From contig DFYU01000151.1 of assembly GCA_002383415.1 (NCBI GenBank), forward strand, positions 287 to 35,347: DNA of 35,061 nt, read 5' to 3'. The stretch is from Geobacter sp. UBA4074 (lineage in GTDB: Bacteria > Desulfobacterota > Desulfuromonadia > Geobacterales > Pseudopelobacteraceae). Positions 20,929-29,666 of this stretch are shown here, piece by piece; positions within the stretch are counted from its first letter, which is position 1; every line of letters starts with the position of its first letter. Both the position numbers and the translations under genes were made by a program. The notes under the pieces are model-generated. The model made no database searches. It worked only from the letters and a program-made list of their open reading frames with translations, and was not told the origin of the DNA.

Positions 20929-22203
20929 TTAAGGGATGGTGATCGCTTCGAGCCCGCCCATGTACGGGCGCAGGGCCTTGGGAATAACCACCGAACCGTC
21001 GGCCTGTTGATAGTTCTCCAAGATTGCCACCATGGTGCGTCCTACAGCCAGCCCGGAACCGTTCAGGGTGTGCACAAACTCCGGCTTACTCTTGTCGTCC
21101 TCCCGGAAGCGGATGCCGCCCCGCCGCGCCTGGAAGTCGCCGAAGCTACTGCAGGAGGATATCTCTCGGTAGGCGCCGGGGCCCGGCAGCCAGACCTCCA
21201 GGTCGTAGGTCTTGCAGGCCGAAAAACCGATATCGCCGCTGCAGAGTGCCATCACCCGGTAGGGTAGTTCCAAGAGCTGCAGCACCCGTTCGGCATGGCC
21301 GGTCAGCTTTTCCAGCTCGGCCTCAGCCTCGGCCGGGTGGACAAACTTGACCAGTTCCACCTTGTTGAACTGGTGTTGACGAATCAGGCCACGGGTGTCC
21401 TTGCCGTAAGAGCCGGCCTCGCGTCGGAAGCAGGGCGTGTAGGCGGTGTAGCTGATCGGTAGCTCGGACCGCTTCAGGATCTCGTCACGGTGGATGTTGG
21501 TGACCGGTACCTCGGCGGTGGGGATCAGCAGGAAATCAGGGTCCACCAGCTTGAACAGGTCTTCCTCAAACTTGGGCAGCTGGCCGGTGGCGGTCATGCT
21601 GGCCCGGTTGACCATGAAGGGCGGCAACACCTCGGTGTAGCCGTGCTCGGTGGTGTGCAGGTCCAGCATGAAGCTGATCAGGGCCCGTTCCAACTGGGCA
21701 CCGGCCCCCTTGGAGAGGGCAAAGCGGGCGCCGGTAATCTTGGCGGCCCGTTCAAAATCTAGGATACCGAGCTGCTCGCCGATCTCCCAGTGGTTTTTCG
21801 GCTCAAAGTCAAAGTTAGCCGGCGTGCCCCAGCTGCGCAACACCACGTTATCCTCTTCAGAGCCGCCGATGGGCGTGCTGGGGTGGGGCAGGTTGGGGAT
21901 AGTCAGTAACAGGTTCTGTAGTTCTTCTTCAACGAGCTTCAGTTCGTCATCCAGGGTCTTGATCCGGGTGCTGACCTCTTTCATGGCAGCGATCTTGTCT
22001 GCAACCTGGCTCTTGTCCTTGACCTTGGCGATCTCTTCGGAGGCGCTGTTTTTTTGTGCCTTGAGCTGTTCGCTCTCGGTCAGCAGCCTGCGTCTGCGCT
22101 CGTCAAGCTGCCGGAAGCCAGCCAGTGACAACTCGCCGCCGCGGCTGGCCAGACGCTGTTCGACCTGGTCCAGATGGTCGCGGATGAACTTCATGTCAAG
22201 CAT
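20929..22203 (-). CDS. serS: Seryl-tRNA synthetase
   Basis: Class II synthetase that charges tRNA-Ser. The 424 residues match the family. The N-terminal 100 residues form the antiparallel coiled coil that reads the tRNA long arm (ASEEIAKVKDKSQVADKIA). Motif 2 is FRREAGSYGKDTRGLIRQHQF (quoted as landmark FRREAGSYGKDTRG) and motif 3 is LAVGRTMVAILENYQ. TAEVPVTN marks the serine-site region. Its promoter (22239-22267) overlaps the end of namZ, and a tRNA-Ser gene follows 9 bp downstream. Confidence 0.98.
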   Translation of the reverse strand: MLDMKFIRDHLDQVEQRLASRGGELSLAGFRQLDERRRRLLTESEQLKAQKNSASEEIAKVKDKSQVADKIAAMKEVSTRIKTLDDELKLVEEELQNLLLTIPNLPHPSTPIGGSEEDNVVLRSWGTPANFDFEPKNHWEIGEQLGILDFERAAKITGARFALSKGAGAQLERALISFMLDLHTTEHGYTEVLPPFMVNRASMTATGQLPKFEEDLFKLVDPDFLLIPTAEVPVTNIHRDEILKRSELPISYTAYTPCFRREAGSYGKDTRGLIRQHQFNKVELVKFVHPAEAEAELEKLTGHAERVLQLLELPYRVMALCSGDIGFSACKTYDLEVWLPGPGAYREISSCSSFGDFQARRGGIRFREDDKSKPEFVHTLNGSGLAVGRTMVAILENYQQADGSVVIPKALRPYMGGLEAITIP

Positions 22204-22238
22204 GGAAAAACCTTTGTTCCTGAAGAGTTGAAGGTAAA

Positions 22239-22267
22239 ATTTAGCATCTTGGGTGGGTGGACGTCAA
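22239..22267 (-). promoter_or_regulatory. Promoter for serS
   Basis: On the minus strand TTGACG (22267-22262), 17-bp spacer, CTAAAT (22244-22239). It lies just beyond the namZ stop codon, 36 bp from the serS ATG. Confidence 0.55.
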
Positions 22268-22269
22268 TC

Positions 22270-23520
22270 TCAAATGTAGAGCAGATACTGCTCCCGTAGT
22301 CGTTTGAACTGTTCCAGTCGTTGCTGCCAGCCGGATAGTACCTGTTCCGGTGATTCCCCGCCCCTGGTCAGGCGATCCCAGGTGGAGCGGTCGCCCACCA
22401 TGGCATGAAAGCCGCTGTGGGCTTGGTATTGCTTAGGGTGGGCCCGGTAGATGGCTTGCACCAGATGCAGGCCCGCCAAGATCGGATCGGCCGTGCGTGG
22501 ATCGCTGACCGTGACCTCGATGCCGTGGCAACGTTGATTGCGGTAGGGGTGCCCAGGGGCGGTGGGGATGAAGCTGATGGCGTTGAACCGGAATCCTGGC
22601 AGCTCCGGCAACTGCTTTAGGACGGCCGCCGGATCGATCCAGGGTGCGCCGTAACGGTGAAACGGGAAGTCGGTGCCGCGGGCCACCGAGAGGTTGGTGG
22701 CCTCCAGGATGCCCAGGCCGGGATACAGCAGGGCAGCCATCGGATCCTTCATGTTGGGTGAGGGATTGATCCAGGTCAGGCCGGTTGCGTCCCACGCCAT
22801 GTCACGTTGCCAGCCGACGATCGGCACTACCTGCAGCGCGGCGTTGATGCCTGCCTGATGGTTGATCAGGCGGGCCAGTTCACCCATGGTCAGGCCGTGG
22901 CGGGTCGGGATCGGGTGGGTGACGGTCAGGGAGCGGCAGCCGGTGCTGTCGGCTGCCAGGCGTTGGGCGACTTCGCCTGAATCGGGTACAGCGCCGGCCA
23001 CGGCTGTGCCATTGATCGGGCTGGGCCGGTCCAGCACTACCAGCGGGATTCCCTGCGCCTTGGCGGCCCGCAGGGCGTGGTGCAGGGTGCCGATGTAGGT
23101 GTAGAAGCGGGCGCCGATGTCCTGGATGTCGAACACCAGTAGTTCGATGCCGGTCAGCATCTCCGGTGTCGGGCGGCAGCTGGTGCCGTACAGGGAGTGG
23201 ATCGGCAGGCCAGTGCGCTGGTCGACACCGGAGGCAAGTTTGACGTCGGCCTCGCCACGGATGCCGTGTTCGGGGGAGAACAGGGCGGCCAGTTGTACGC
23301 CAGAGGCCGCCGCCAGCAGGTCGATGGTGCTGCTGCCATTTGCGGAGCGGCCGGTCTGGTTGGTGATCAGGCCGACCCGCTTGCCCTGCAGCAGGTCAAA
23401 GTTGCGTCGGGCAAGGATATCAATGCCGGGCAGCACCTGGGCTGAGGCATGCTGGAACACAGAGCAACAGAGCAACAGAGCAAGCAGTGTGCTGCGAGGG
23501 TGGAACCTAGACAACGTCAT
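22270..23520 (-). CDS. namZ: Exo-beta-N-acetylmuramidase NamZ-like (DUF1343, GH171)
   Basis: A 416-residue exported protein. The signal peptide (STLLALLLCCSVFQHASAQ) is followed by the DUF1343 fold, with GLITNQTGRSANG, FSPEHGIRGEAD, VFDIQDIGARFYTYIGTLH and RPSPINGTAVAG. Characterised members remove N-acetylmuramic acid from the non-reducing end of muropeptides or peptidoglycan fragments, so a role in cell-wall recycling or turnover in the periplasm is likely. It is encoded 14 bp inside the end of the upstream DUF4911 gene, so the two are coupled. No other recycling genes are nearby. Confidence 0.9.
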   Translation of the reverse strand: MTLSRFHPRSTLLALLLCCSVFQHASAQVLPGIDILARRNFDLLQGKRVGLITNQTGRSANGSSTIDLLAAASGVQLAALFSPEHGIRGEADVKLASGVDQRTGLPIHSLYGTSCRPTPEMLTGIELLVFDIQDIGARFYTYIGTLHHALRAAKAQGIPLVVLDRPSPINGTAVAGAVPDSGEVAQRLAADSTGCRSLTVTHPIPTRHGLTMGELARLINHQAGINAALQVVPIVGWQRDMAWDATGLTWINPSPNMKDPMAALLYPGLGILEATNLSVARGTDFPFHRYGAPWIDPAAVLKQLPELPGFRFNAISFIPTAPGHPYRNQRCHGIEVTVSDPRTADPILAGLHLVQAIYRAHPKQYQAHSGFHAMVGDRSTWDRLTRGGESPEQVLSGWQQRLEQFKRLREQYLLYI

Positions 23521-23722
23521 ATACCTCGCACATACCGATTTCTTGCTGAAGTGCCTGGATAAATTGATCTACTTCCTGTTCCCGCCCTGGCGGCGCACTG
23601 ATCTTGACGATCCCCTGTTGTTGATCCACGGTGCTGACGGTGCAGAGCCCTTCGTGGGCCTCGGCCAAAAAGGTAAGATAGACATGCTGCTGGCGGTCCA
23701 CCTTGAAAAAACGTGTATGCAT
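23507..23722 (-). CDS. DUF4911 small protein
   Basis: A 71-residue protein (MHTRFFKVDRQQHVYLTFLAEAHEG) matching the small DUF4911 family, which has no known function. The C-terminal part includes VKISAPPGREQEVDQFI. The fold looks like an alpha/beta sandwich with four strands. It overlaps namZ by 14 bp. Its 5' region faces the riboswitch promoter on the other strand. Confidence 0.75.
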   Translation of the reverse strand: MHTRFFKVDRQQHVYLTFLAEAHEGLCTVSTVDQQQGIVKISAPPGREQEVDQFIQALQQEIGMCEVYDVV

Positions 23723-23795
23723 GCGGCTGGGCAGTCCCTTTGGTGTATGGTGAAATCATGGTCATGGTAGCAGCTTTTGGCAGTGGAGGGAATAC

Positions 23796-23823
23796 TTGAC
23801 AGTTTTACTGAAAGGAGTATTGT
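23796..23823 (+). promoter_or_regulatory. Promoter for the kup riboswitch transcript
   Basis: TTGACA (23796-23801), 16-bp spacer, TATTGT (23818-23823). It lies directly before the riboswitch aptamer, so the RNA would start near 23830. Confidence 0.65.
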
Positions 23824-23835
23824 CCGCTGCATCAC

Positions 23836-23973
23836 TACAAGCAGCCGAGATCCGTTTCAGGGAAACGGATGCGGGGGACCCAGTCAGGTGGGGCGTATTC
23901 CGGCATGGTGCCGGATAGGGAACTTCCAATCCCGAGCCCGTCAGCTAACCTCGTAGGCATCTGGAAGGGCATC
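23836..23973 (+). promoter_or_regulatory. c-di-AMP riboswitch (ydaO-yuaA type)
   Basis: The conserved blocks are in order: GCGGGGGACCCAG (23871 onwards), GTGGGGCGTATTCCGG, the AGGGAACTTCC junction, and GAGCCCGTCAGCTAACC then TCGTAGGC (23934-23958), ending in a GGAAGGG segment. The last block is the most diagnostic of the ydaO class. A terminator follows at 23984-24013, and the controlled genes are potassium transporters. Binding of c-di-AMP should promote termination and lower Kup synthesis, as known for potassium genes in other bacteria; here that is inference from family. Confidence 0.95.
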
Positions 23974-23983
23974 GGACGATCGA

Positions 23984-24013
23984 CGTCGTTGGCGAGAGCC
24001 TGCGGCGTTTTTT
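23984..24013 (+). terminator. Riboswitch expression-platform terminator
   Basis: CGTCGTTGGC (23984-23993) pairs with GCCTGCGGCG (23998-24007), nine of ten pairs including two G-U, with loop GAGA and TTTTTT. It lies 48 nt before the kup start codon. Confidence 0.85.
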
Positions 24014-24061
24014 CGTTACGGCCCTTGCATGTTCGCAGCCAGACATGAAGGGAGTTTGGGT

Positions 24062-25879
24062 ATGCAGCACGATCAGGAAGGTTTTTGGAATGGCGTTGTC
24101 AAGTCGATGGGACTGGTGTTTGGCGACATCGGCACCAGCCCGATCTACACACTTACCGTTATCTTTGGTCTTACCAAGCCGACCTCGGAACATATCTTCG
24201 GGATCGTCTCGCTGATCTTCTGGACCCTGGTTATTCTCGTGCATCTCGAATATGCGGTGCTGGCCATGTCGCTCTCCCGCAAGGGTGAGGGGGGCACCAT
24301 CGTGCTGAAAGAGATCCTCTCGCGGATGTTACAACCGGGGCGCCGTTTGTCGGTCGTGGTGCTGCTCTCCTTTCTGGGGGTGGCTCTCCTGCTGGGGGAT
24401 GGGGTGATCACCCCGGCCATCTCGATCCTGTCGGCCGTGGAGGGTTTGGTGCTGATCCCAGGTCTGGAAGGGATGGGACACGGCCTGCTGATCCTGATTG
24501 CCGCCGTCATTGCGGTAGGGCTGTTCATCTTTCAGTACAAGGGGACCGATAAGGTAGCCGGTGCCTTCGGGCCGATCATGCTGCTCTGGTTTGGGACGCT
24601 GACCGTTTCGGGGCTGGTCGGCATCGCTTCTCATCCAGAAATTATAAAGGCACTGAGCCCACATAATGCGATTTCGTTCCTGCTGCATAACGGGCTGATG
24701 GGCTTTTTTGTGCTCTCGGAGGTCATCCTGTGCGCCACTGGCGGGGAGGCGCTGTATGCCGACATGGGGCACCTGGGGCGCAAACCGATCCGGCATGCCT
24801 GGTACTTTGTCTTTGCGGCCCTGGTGATAAACTACCTTGGACAGGGCGCTTTCCTGCTGCATCACCCCGAGACCAAGAGTGTGCTGTTCGGCATGGTGAA
24901 ATGGGAGGCACCCTGGCTTTATATTCCATTCCTGGTACTAACCATTCTGGCCACGGTGATCGCCTCCCAGGCGTTGATCAGCGGTGTTTATTCGATTGTT
25001 TATCAGGGAATTACCACCCGTATCCTGCCGCTGCTGAAGGTCGACTATACCTCGCGGCTGCTGAAGTCGCAGATCTATATCGGCTCGGTCAACTGGCTGC
25101 TGTTGCTGCTGGTGATCCTGATCATGCTGATTTTCCAGAAGTCGGAAAACCTGGCCGCCGCCTACGGTCTGGCCGTGACCGGCACCATGACCATCACCGG
25201 TATCATGATGGTGATGATCTTCTCTCGTACCACAAAGAAGTGGAAGGTGCCGCTGGCCCTGTTTGTCACGGCAGTTGATTTTCTATTTCTGTTTTCGAAC
25301 CTGTACAAGCTGCCCCATGGCGGCTACTGGTCCTTGATCCTGGCCTCGGTGCCGTTGGTGACGATCCTGGTCTGGACCCGCGGTCAGCGGGCCCTGTACA
25401 AGGCGCTGCGGCCTCTCGAGCTGGATGTGTTTCAGGTGTCCTATGAGCAGATTTACGCCAAAGGTAGGAATATTCCCGGCACCGGCCTGTTTTTTGTCAA
25501 GGAATACAACGTGGTGCCGCCCTACGTGGTACACTGCATCATTCGCAGCAATATCATCTACGAACGTAACGTCTTTATCTCCGTGGTGCGGACCGATGAG
25601 CCGTTCGGCCTTGAATCCGAACTGAAGATCGCCGTGGCCAGCGGTCTGGATGCCTTCGAGATTCGGGCCGGCTATATGGAACACGTCGATATTGAGTCGC
25701 TACTGCGGGAACATGGTGTGCAGGAGAAGGTGATCTTCTACGGGGTGGAGGATATCGTCACCAATAACTTGCTTTGGAAGCTGTTTTCTACTATCAAACG
25801 TCAGACACCAAATTTTGTCCAGTTCAATAAATTGCCGGCAGCACGGCTTCAGGGGGTGGTCACCCGCGTGGAGATGTGA
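24062..25879 (+). CDS. kup: Kup-type potassium uptake transporter, first copy
   Basis: A 605-residue low-affinity, proton-coupled K+ importer in the inner membrane. The N-terminus reads LVFGDIGTSPIYTL, the Kup hallmark, and residues about 200-260 contain ADMGHLGRKPI. About 12 transmembrane helices fill the first two thirds; a cytoplasmic C-terminal domain follows. The ATG at 24062 is chosen over one at 24029 because AAGGGAG (24048-24054) precedes it. It lies downstream of the c-di-AMP riboswitch and is followed 21 bp later by a close paralogue, so both are on the switched transcript. Confidence 0.97.
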   Translation: MQHDQEGFWNGVVKSMGLVFGDIGTSPIYTLTVIFGLTKPTSEHIFGIVSLIFWTLVILVHLEYAVLAMSLSRKGEGGTIVLKEILSRMLQPGRRLSVVVLLSFLGVALLLGDGVITPAISILSAVEGLVLIPGLEGMGHGLLILIAAVIAVGLFIFQYKGTDKVAGAFGPIMLLWFGTLTVSGLVGIASHPEIIKALSPHNAISFLLHNGLMGFFVLSEVILCATGGEALYADMGHLGRKPIRHAWYFVFAALVINYLGQGAFLLHHPETKSVLFGMVKWEAPWLYIPFLVLTILATVIASQALISGVYSIVYQGITTRILPLLKVDYTSRLLKSQIYIGSVNWLLLLLVILIMLIFQKSENLAAAYGLAVTGTMTITGIMMVMIFSRTTKKWKVPLALFVTAVDFLFLFSNLYKLPHGGYWSLILASVPLVTILVWTRGQRALYKALRPLELDVFQVSYEQIYAKGRNIPGTGLFFVKEYNVVPPYVVHCIIRSNIIYERNVFISVVRTDEPFGLESELKIAVASGLDAFEIRAGYMEHVDIESLLREHGVQEKVIFYGVEDIVTNNLLWKLFSTIKRQTPNFVQFNKLPAARLQGVVTRVEM

Positions 25880-25900
25880 GCTGCCAGTTTTAGGAGTGGT

Positions 25901-27724
25901 ATGTCACATCAACAGGAAAACGATTCTTTCTGGGGCGGGATCGTCAAGGCCTTAGGGTTGGTGTTTGGCGACATCGGCACCAGCCCGATCTATACCTTGA
26001 CGATTGTCTTTACCCTGACCAGACCGACCCTGGAAAACGTCTACGGTATCCTGTCGCTGGTCTTCTGGACCATGAGCATCCTGGTGACGGTGCAGTACAC
26101 CTGGCTGGCCATGTCGCTGGGGCGCAAGGGCCAGGGCGGCGAGATCGTGCTGCGTGAGATCCTGATCAAGCTGCTGAAAAAAGGCCGCATGCTGGCCTTT
26201 GCCGGTTTCCTCTCCTTCCTGGGGGTCTCACTGCTCCTGGGTGACGGCGTGATCACCCCGGCCATCTCGATCCTGTCGGCAGTGGAAGGTCTGTTGTTGA
26301 TCCCGGCCCTGTCCGGCATGAAACAATGGCTGCTGGTGGGGATTGCGGCCCTGATCGCCTGTACCCTGTTCTTCTTCCAGTCACGCGGCACCGACAAGGT
26401 GGCCGGCATCTTCGGCCCGATCATGGCGGTTTACTTTGTGACGCTGCTGGTCTCCGGCCTGGGCTCGATTGCCGAGATGCCGAGCATCCTCAAGGCGGTC
26501 AGCCCCCATTACGCCTTTGAGTTCCTCTATCATAACGGCTTTGCCGGCTACATCGTGCTGTCGGAGGTGATCCTCTGCTCCACCGGCGGCGAGGCACTCT
26601 ACGCCGACATGGGGCATCTGGGACGCAAGCCGATCGTGCGGGCCTGGTATTTCGTCTTCTTCGCCCTCTACCTGAACTATCTGGGCCAGGGCGCCTTCAT
26701 TGCCCAGCATCCCGAGACGAAAAACATCCTGTTCTCGATGGTCAAGCATCAGGCGCCACTGTTGTACATTCCGTTTCTCAGTCTGACCATCATGGCCACC
26801 ATCATCGCCTCCCAGGCGATCATCAGCGGCGTGTTCTCCATCGTTTATCAGGGTATCACCACCCGTCTGATGCCGCTCTTCAAGGTCGATTACACCTCGA
26901 CCCATATCCAGTCACAGATCTACATCGGCGCCATCAACTGGGCCCTGATGATCGCCGTGATCTTTGTGATGTTTTTCTTCCAGAAGTCGGAGAACCTGGC
27001 GGCGGCCTACGGCATGGCAGTAACCGGTTCCATGACCATCACCGCCACCATGATGATCATCATCTTCTCCAAGACCATGAAAAAGTGGAAGGTGCCGATC
27101 GTGGTGCTGGTGGCGTTACTTGATCTGGTTTACTTCGTGTCCACCTTCTCCAAGATCCCCCATGGCGCCTACTGGTCGATCATCCTGGCTGCGGTGCCGT
27201 TTGTTACCATCATGATCTGGACCAAGGGGCAGCGGGCGCTGTATCAGGCCCTGAAACCGCTGGATCTCGAGGTTTTTACGCTGTCATACGAGCAGATCTA
27301 CGCCAAGGGGCGCAACATTCCCGGCACGGCGCTGTTTTTTGTGCGTGGCCTGGATGTGATCCCGCCCTACCTGGTGCACTGCGTGATCCGCAGTAATATC
27401 ATTTACGAGCGGAACGTGATGATCTCCATCGTGCGGACCGATGAACCGTTCGGGGTGGAGTGCCAGCACACCACCGGTATGGCCAGCGGCCTGGAGGGAT
27501 TTGAGGTGCAGGCCGGTTATATGGAGGTGCTTGATATCGAAGGGCTGATTCACGCCCACGGCATCACCGAGAAGGTCATCTTCTACGGTATCGAGGATAT
27601 CACGACCCAGAACCCGATCTGGAAGGTGTTTGCAGTAATCAAGAAGCTGACCCCCAATTTTGTGCAGTTCAACAAGCTGCCGGCTGCGCGTCTGCAGGGG
27701 GTAGTGACGCGAGTGGAGATGTAG
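25901..27724 (+). CDS. kup: Kup-type potassium uptake transporter, second copy
   Basis: A 607-residue paralogue of the preceding gene with the same GDIGTSPIYTL and ADMGHLGRKPI landmarks and the same C-terminal VVTRVEM ending. GGAG precedes the ATG at 25901. It lacks a separate promoter or riboswitch and sits 21 bp after the first copy, so the pair is cotranscribed. The two proteins are clearly homologous along their length but differ at many positions, so this is an old duplication and not a recent one. Different affinities or regulation are possible but not visible. Confidence 0.97.
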   Translation: MSHQQENDSFWGGIVKALGLVFGDIGTSPIYTLTIVFTLTRPTLENVYGILSLVFWTMSILVTVQYTWLAMSLGRKGQGGEIVLREILIKLLKKGRMLAFAGFLSFLGVSLLLGDGVITPAISILSAVEGLLLIPALSGMKQWLLVGIAALIACTLFFFQSRGTDKVAGIFGPIMAVYFVTLLVSGLGSIAEMPSILKAVSPHYAFEFLYHNGFAGYIVLSEVILCSTGGEALYADMGHLGRKPIVRAWYFVFFALYLNYLGQGAFIAQHPETKNILFSMVKHQAPLLYIPFLSLTIMATIIASQAIISGVFSIVYQGITTRLMPLFKVDYTSTHIQSQIYIGAINWALMIAVIFVMFFFQKSENLAAAYGMAVTGSMTITATMMIIIFSKTMKKWKVPIVVLVALLDLVYFVSTFSKIPHGAYWSIILAAVPFVTIMIWTKGQRALYQALKPLDLEVFTLSYEQIYAKGRNIPGTALFFVRGLDVIPPYLVHCVIRSNIIYERNVMISIVRTDEPFGVECQHTTGMASGLEGFEVQAGYMEVLDIEGLIHAHGITEKVIFYGIEDITTQNPIWKVFAVIKKLTPNFVQFNKLPAARLQGVVTRVEM

Positions 27725-27735
27725 ATGAAGCGGTT

Positions 27736-27836
27736 CTTTTTCGCCCTGCTTGCGTCAATCTCCACAATGTCTTGTGCGACGTACTGAACGGTACGTCTCC
27801 GCGCCTTTGTTTGATTGCCGCAAGCAGGACGAAAAA
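27736..27836. repeat. Long imperfect hairpin in the kup-PP-loop spacer (REP-like)
   Basis: TTTTTCGCCCTGCTTGCG, then TCAATC (27736-27760), is the near reverse complement of GATTGCCGCAAGCAGGACG, then AAAAA (27813-27836), 24 bp with two mismatches. Inside is GACGTAC/GTACGTC (27778-27797) with loop TGAACG. The structure could end or stabilise the kup transcript or be a mobile palindromic repeat. No coding potential is seen. Confidence 0.7.
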
Positions 27837-27875
27837 TTTCTCGCTTCTTTTTTCGAGCAACGGACAGGAAAAGTA

Positions 27876-28883
27876 ATGCAACAACGTCGTGCCTTAGGGC
27901 TGTTTTCCGGTGGTCTCGATTCAATCTTGGCCGCCAAGGTGATGCAAAATCAGGGGATAGAGGTGTTGGCCATCAACTTTACCTCTCCCTTTTTCGGCTG
28001 TTCTCCGACCCTGGATGGTGAGCCGGTGGCGGCCCGTTATGCTGCGCGCTACAACATCCCGTTCCGTTCCATACCGTTGGGCGAGGAGTTCCTCGAGATG
28101 TTGCGTCACCCGCGTCACGGTTACGGCAGCGCCCTTAACCCCTGCATCGACTGCAAGACCTTCATGCTGCGCTGCGCCCGGGAGCTGATGGCCGAACACC
28201 AGGCTGATTTTGTGTTTACCGGCGAGGTGGTGGGCCAGCGGCCGATGAGCCAGCGTCTGGACACCCTCAATCTGATCAATCGTGAGTGCGGCTTGGGCGG
28301 GCTGCTGCTGCGGCCACTCTCGGCCAAGTATCTGAAAACCACCATCCCGGAGGCCGAGGGGTGGGTCAAGCGGGAGCAGTTGCCGGCGATCCGCGGTCGT
28401 GGCCGTAAAGACCAGATGCGGCTGGCTGCCGAGTTGGGGGTGGATGAGTATCCTCAGCCCGGTGGTGGCTGTCTACTGGCCGAGGAAAGCTATATGCCCA
28501 AGGTGAAGGACCTGCTGGACCACCTGTGTCAGCCACAAGTTCGGGATTTCAATCTGTTGCGGACCGGGCGGCATTTCCGGCTGTCGGATGCGTGCAAGCT
28601 GGTGGTGGGGCGGGATGGCGCCGACAACGAGCATATCCTGGCGTCGATCGGTCAGGGAGAGACGACCTTGCGTTGGGCCGAGGGCGGCGGGCCACTGGTG
28701 CTGCTGGTTGGTGAGCCAGACCAGACTGCGATACAGCTGGCAGGGCGGATACTGCTGCGTTATACCAAGGCGCCCAAGGGGGAGCCGGGCCGGCTGAGTG
28801 TGCAGAAGGACGGACGGCGTAGCGAGTTGACGGTGGTGAATGACCTGCAGGAGCCTGAGCTGGATTCGTTACGGATTGTCTGA
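27876..28883 (+). CDS. PP-loop thiouridylase-like protein with NFACT-R-like C-terminus
   Basis: A 335-residue cytoplasmic protein. The PP-loop SGGLDS is at residues 11-16 (ATP-pyrophosphatase of the MnmA/ThiI/TtcA class). Cys residues in NPCIDCKTF and PGGGCLL resemble the catalytic cysteines of MnmA-type tRNA 2-thiouridylases. The last 100 residues contain RTGRHFRLSDACKLVVGRDGADNE, like the NFACT-R (DUF814) RNA-binding domain; ThiI-like enzymes fused to NFACT-R are known. It probably thiolates tRNA, but the modified base is uncertain. The ATG at 27876 follows AGGAAAAG. Its 3' end overlaps the convergent DUF116 gene by 15 bp. Confidence 0.85.
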   Translation: MQQRRALGLFSGGLDSILAAKVMQNQGIEVLAINFTSPFFGCSPTLDGEPVAARYAARYNIPFRSIPLGEEFLEMLRHPRHGYGSALNPCIDCKTFMLRCARELMAEHQADFVFTGEVVGQRPMSQRLDTLNLINRECGLGGLLLRPLSAKYLKTTIPEAEGWVKREQLPAIRGRGRKDQMRLAAELGVDEYPQPGGGCLLAEESYMPKVKDLLDHLCQPQVRDFNLLRTGRHFRLSDACKLVVGRDGADNEHILASIGQGETTLRWAEGGGPLVLLVGEPDQTAIQLAGRILLRYTKAPKGEPGRLSVQKDGRRSELTVVNDLQEPELDSLRIV

Positions 28884-29666
28884 GGCGGCTGTCGGCAGCT
28901 CCAACACCTGTTGCAGGGCGTCGTCAATGGCGGCTGCATCCACCACGGTGTTGAAGCAGGGGCCATAGGGGCGCAGGTTAAGGATGCCGATCACCGGCAG
29001 TGGGTAGCAGTCTTTGATGCCGGAGGTCAGATCCCGCTCACAGGCCACGGCCAGCACCAGTTTGGGTCGTTTTTCGACGATCACCTTGCGGGCCAGGGTG
29101 CCGCCGGTGGCCACCGAGATGTCGATGCCGTATTTCCTGCCGATCTCCACCAACCCCTTGATGTCGCAGCGTCCACACATCACGCACTTGTTAACATCGC
29201 CGGTCACCTTGATCTCGCAGTCGAACAGCTGGATGCAGTGGGGCAGCAGAATCAGAATCCGGTCCGGTCGCACCTTGTACCGCTGCGAGATCACCAGCGA
29301 ATTGTTCATGGCGATGAACGACTGACGAATCCGGTCCTTGTCCAGCCCCAGAATCCTGCCCACAAACTCGATCACCGGCAGCAGAAACTTGATCACCATC
29401 AGCCGCATGAAGCGGGTGAAGAAGATGTCCTTGCCCAGGGCGGTGGTCAACACCAACAGTCCGGTCCCCAGAATGGCGGTGCCGGAAAGTGCCAGCACCA
29501 CCAGGCCGACGATCCGTGGCAGGTCGGGGTGGATGTTGGCCAGGCCGCGGCTGGGTATCCACCAGGCCAGGAAGATCAGTCCCACCAGCACGACGCAGGT
29601 CAGGCCCATCAGGGCGATGAACAGCCGTTTGCGTGGTGCAGCGGTGGTTTCCTGCAGTTCGGTCAC
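28869..29666 (-). CDS. DUF116 membrane protein
   Basis: A 265-residue protein. Two transmembrane helices (about residues 14-36 and 48-72) precede the DUF116 domain. That domain has LILLPHCIQLFDC, CVMCGRCDIKG with a Cys cluster that could bind metal, and a second half with VATGGTLARK and VAVACERDLTSGIKD. The family has no established function. The gene is last in a def-fmt-DUF116 operon with ATGA overlaps, an arrangement that hints at a link to translation or N-terminal formyl metabolism; this is inference. Confidence 0.88.
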   Translation of the reverse strand: MTELQETTAAPRKRLFIALMGLTCVVLVGLIFLAWWIPSRGLANIHPDLPRIVGLVVLALSGTAILGTGLLVLTTALGKDIFFTRFMRLMVIKFLLPVIEFVGRILGLDKDRIRQSFIAMNNSLVISQRYKVRPDRILILLPHCIQLFDCEIKVTGDVNKCVMCGRCDIKGLVEIGRKYGIDISVATGGTLARKVIVEKRPKLVLAVACERDLTSGIKDCYPLPVIGILNLRPYGPCFNTVVDAAAIDDALQQVLELPTAASDNP

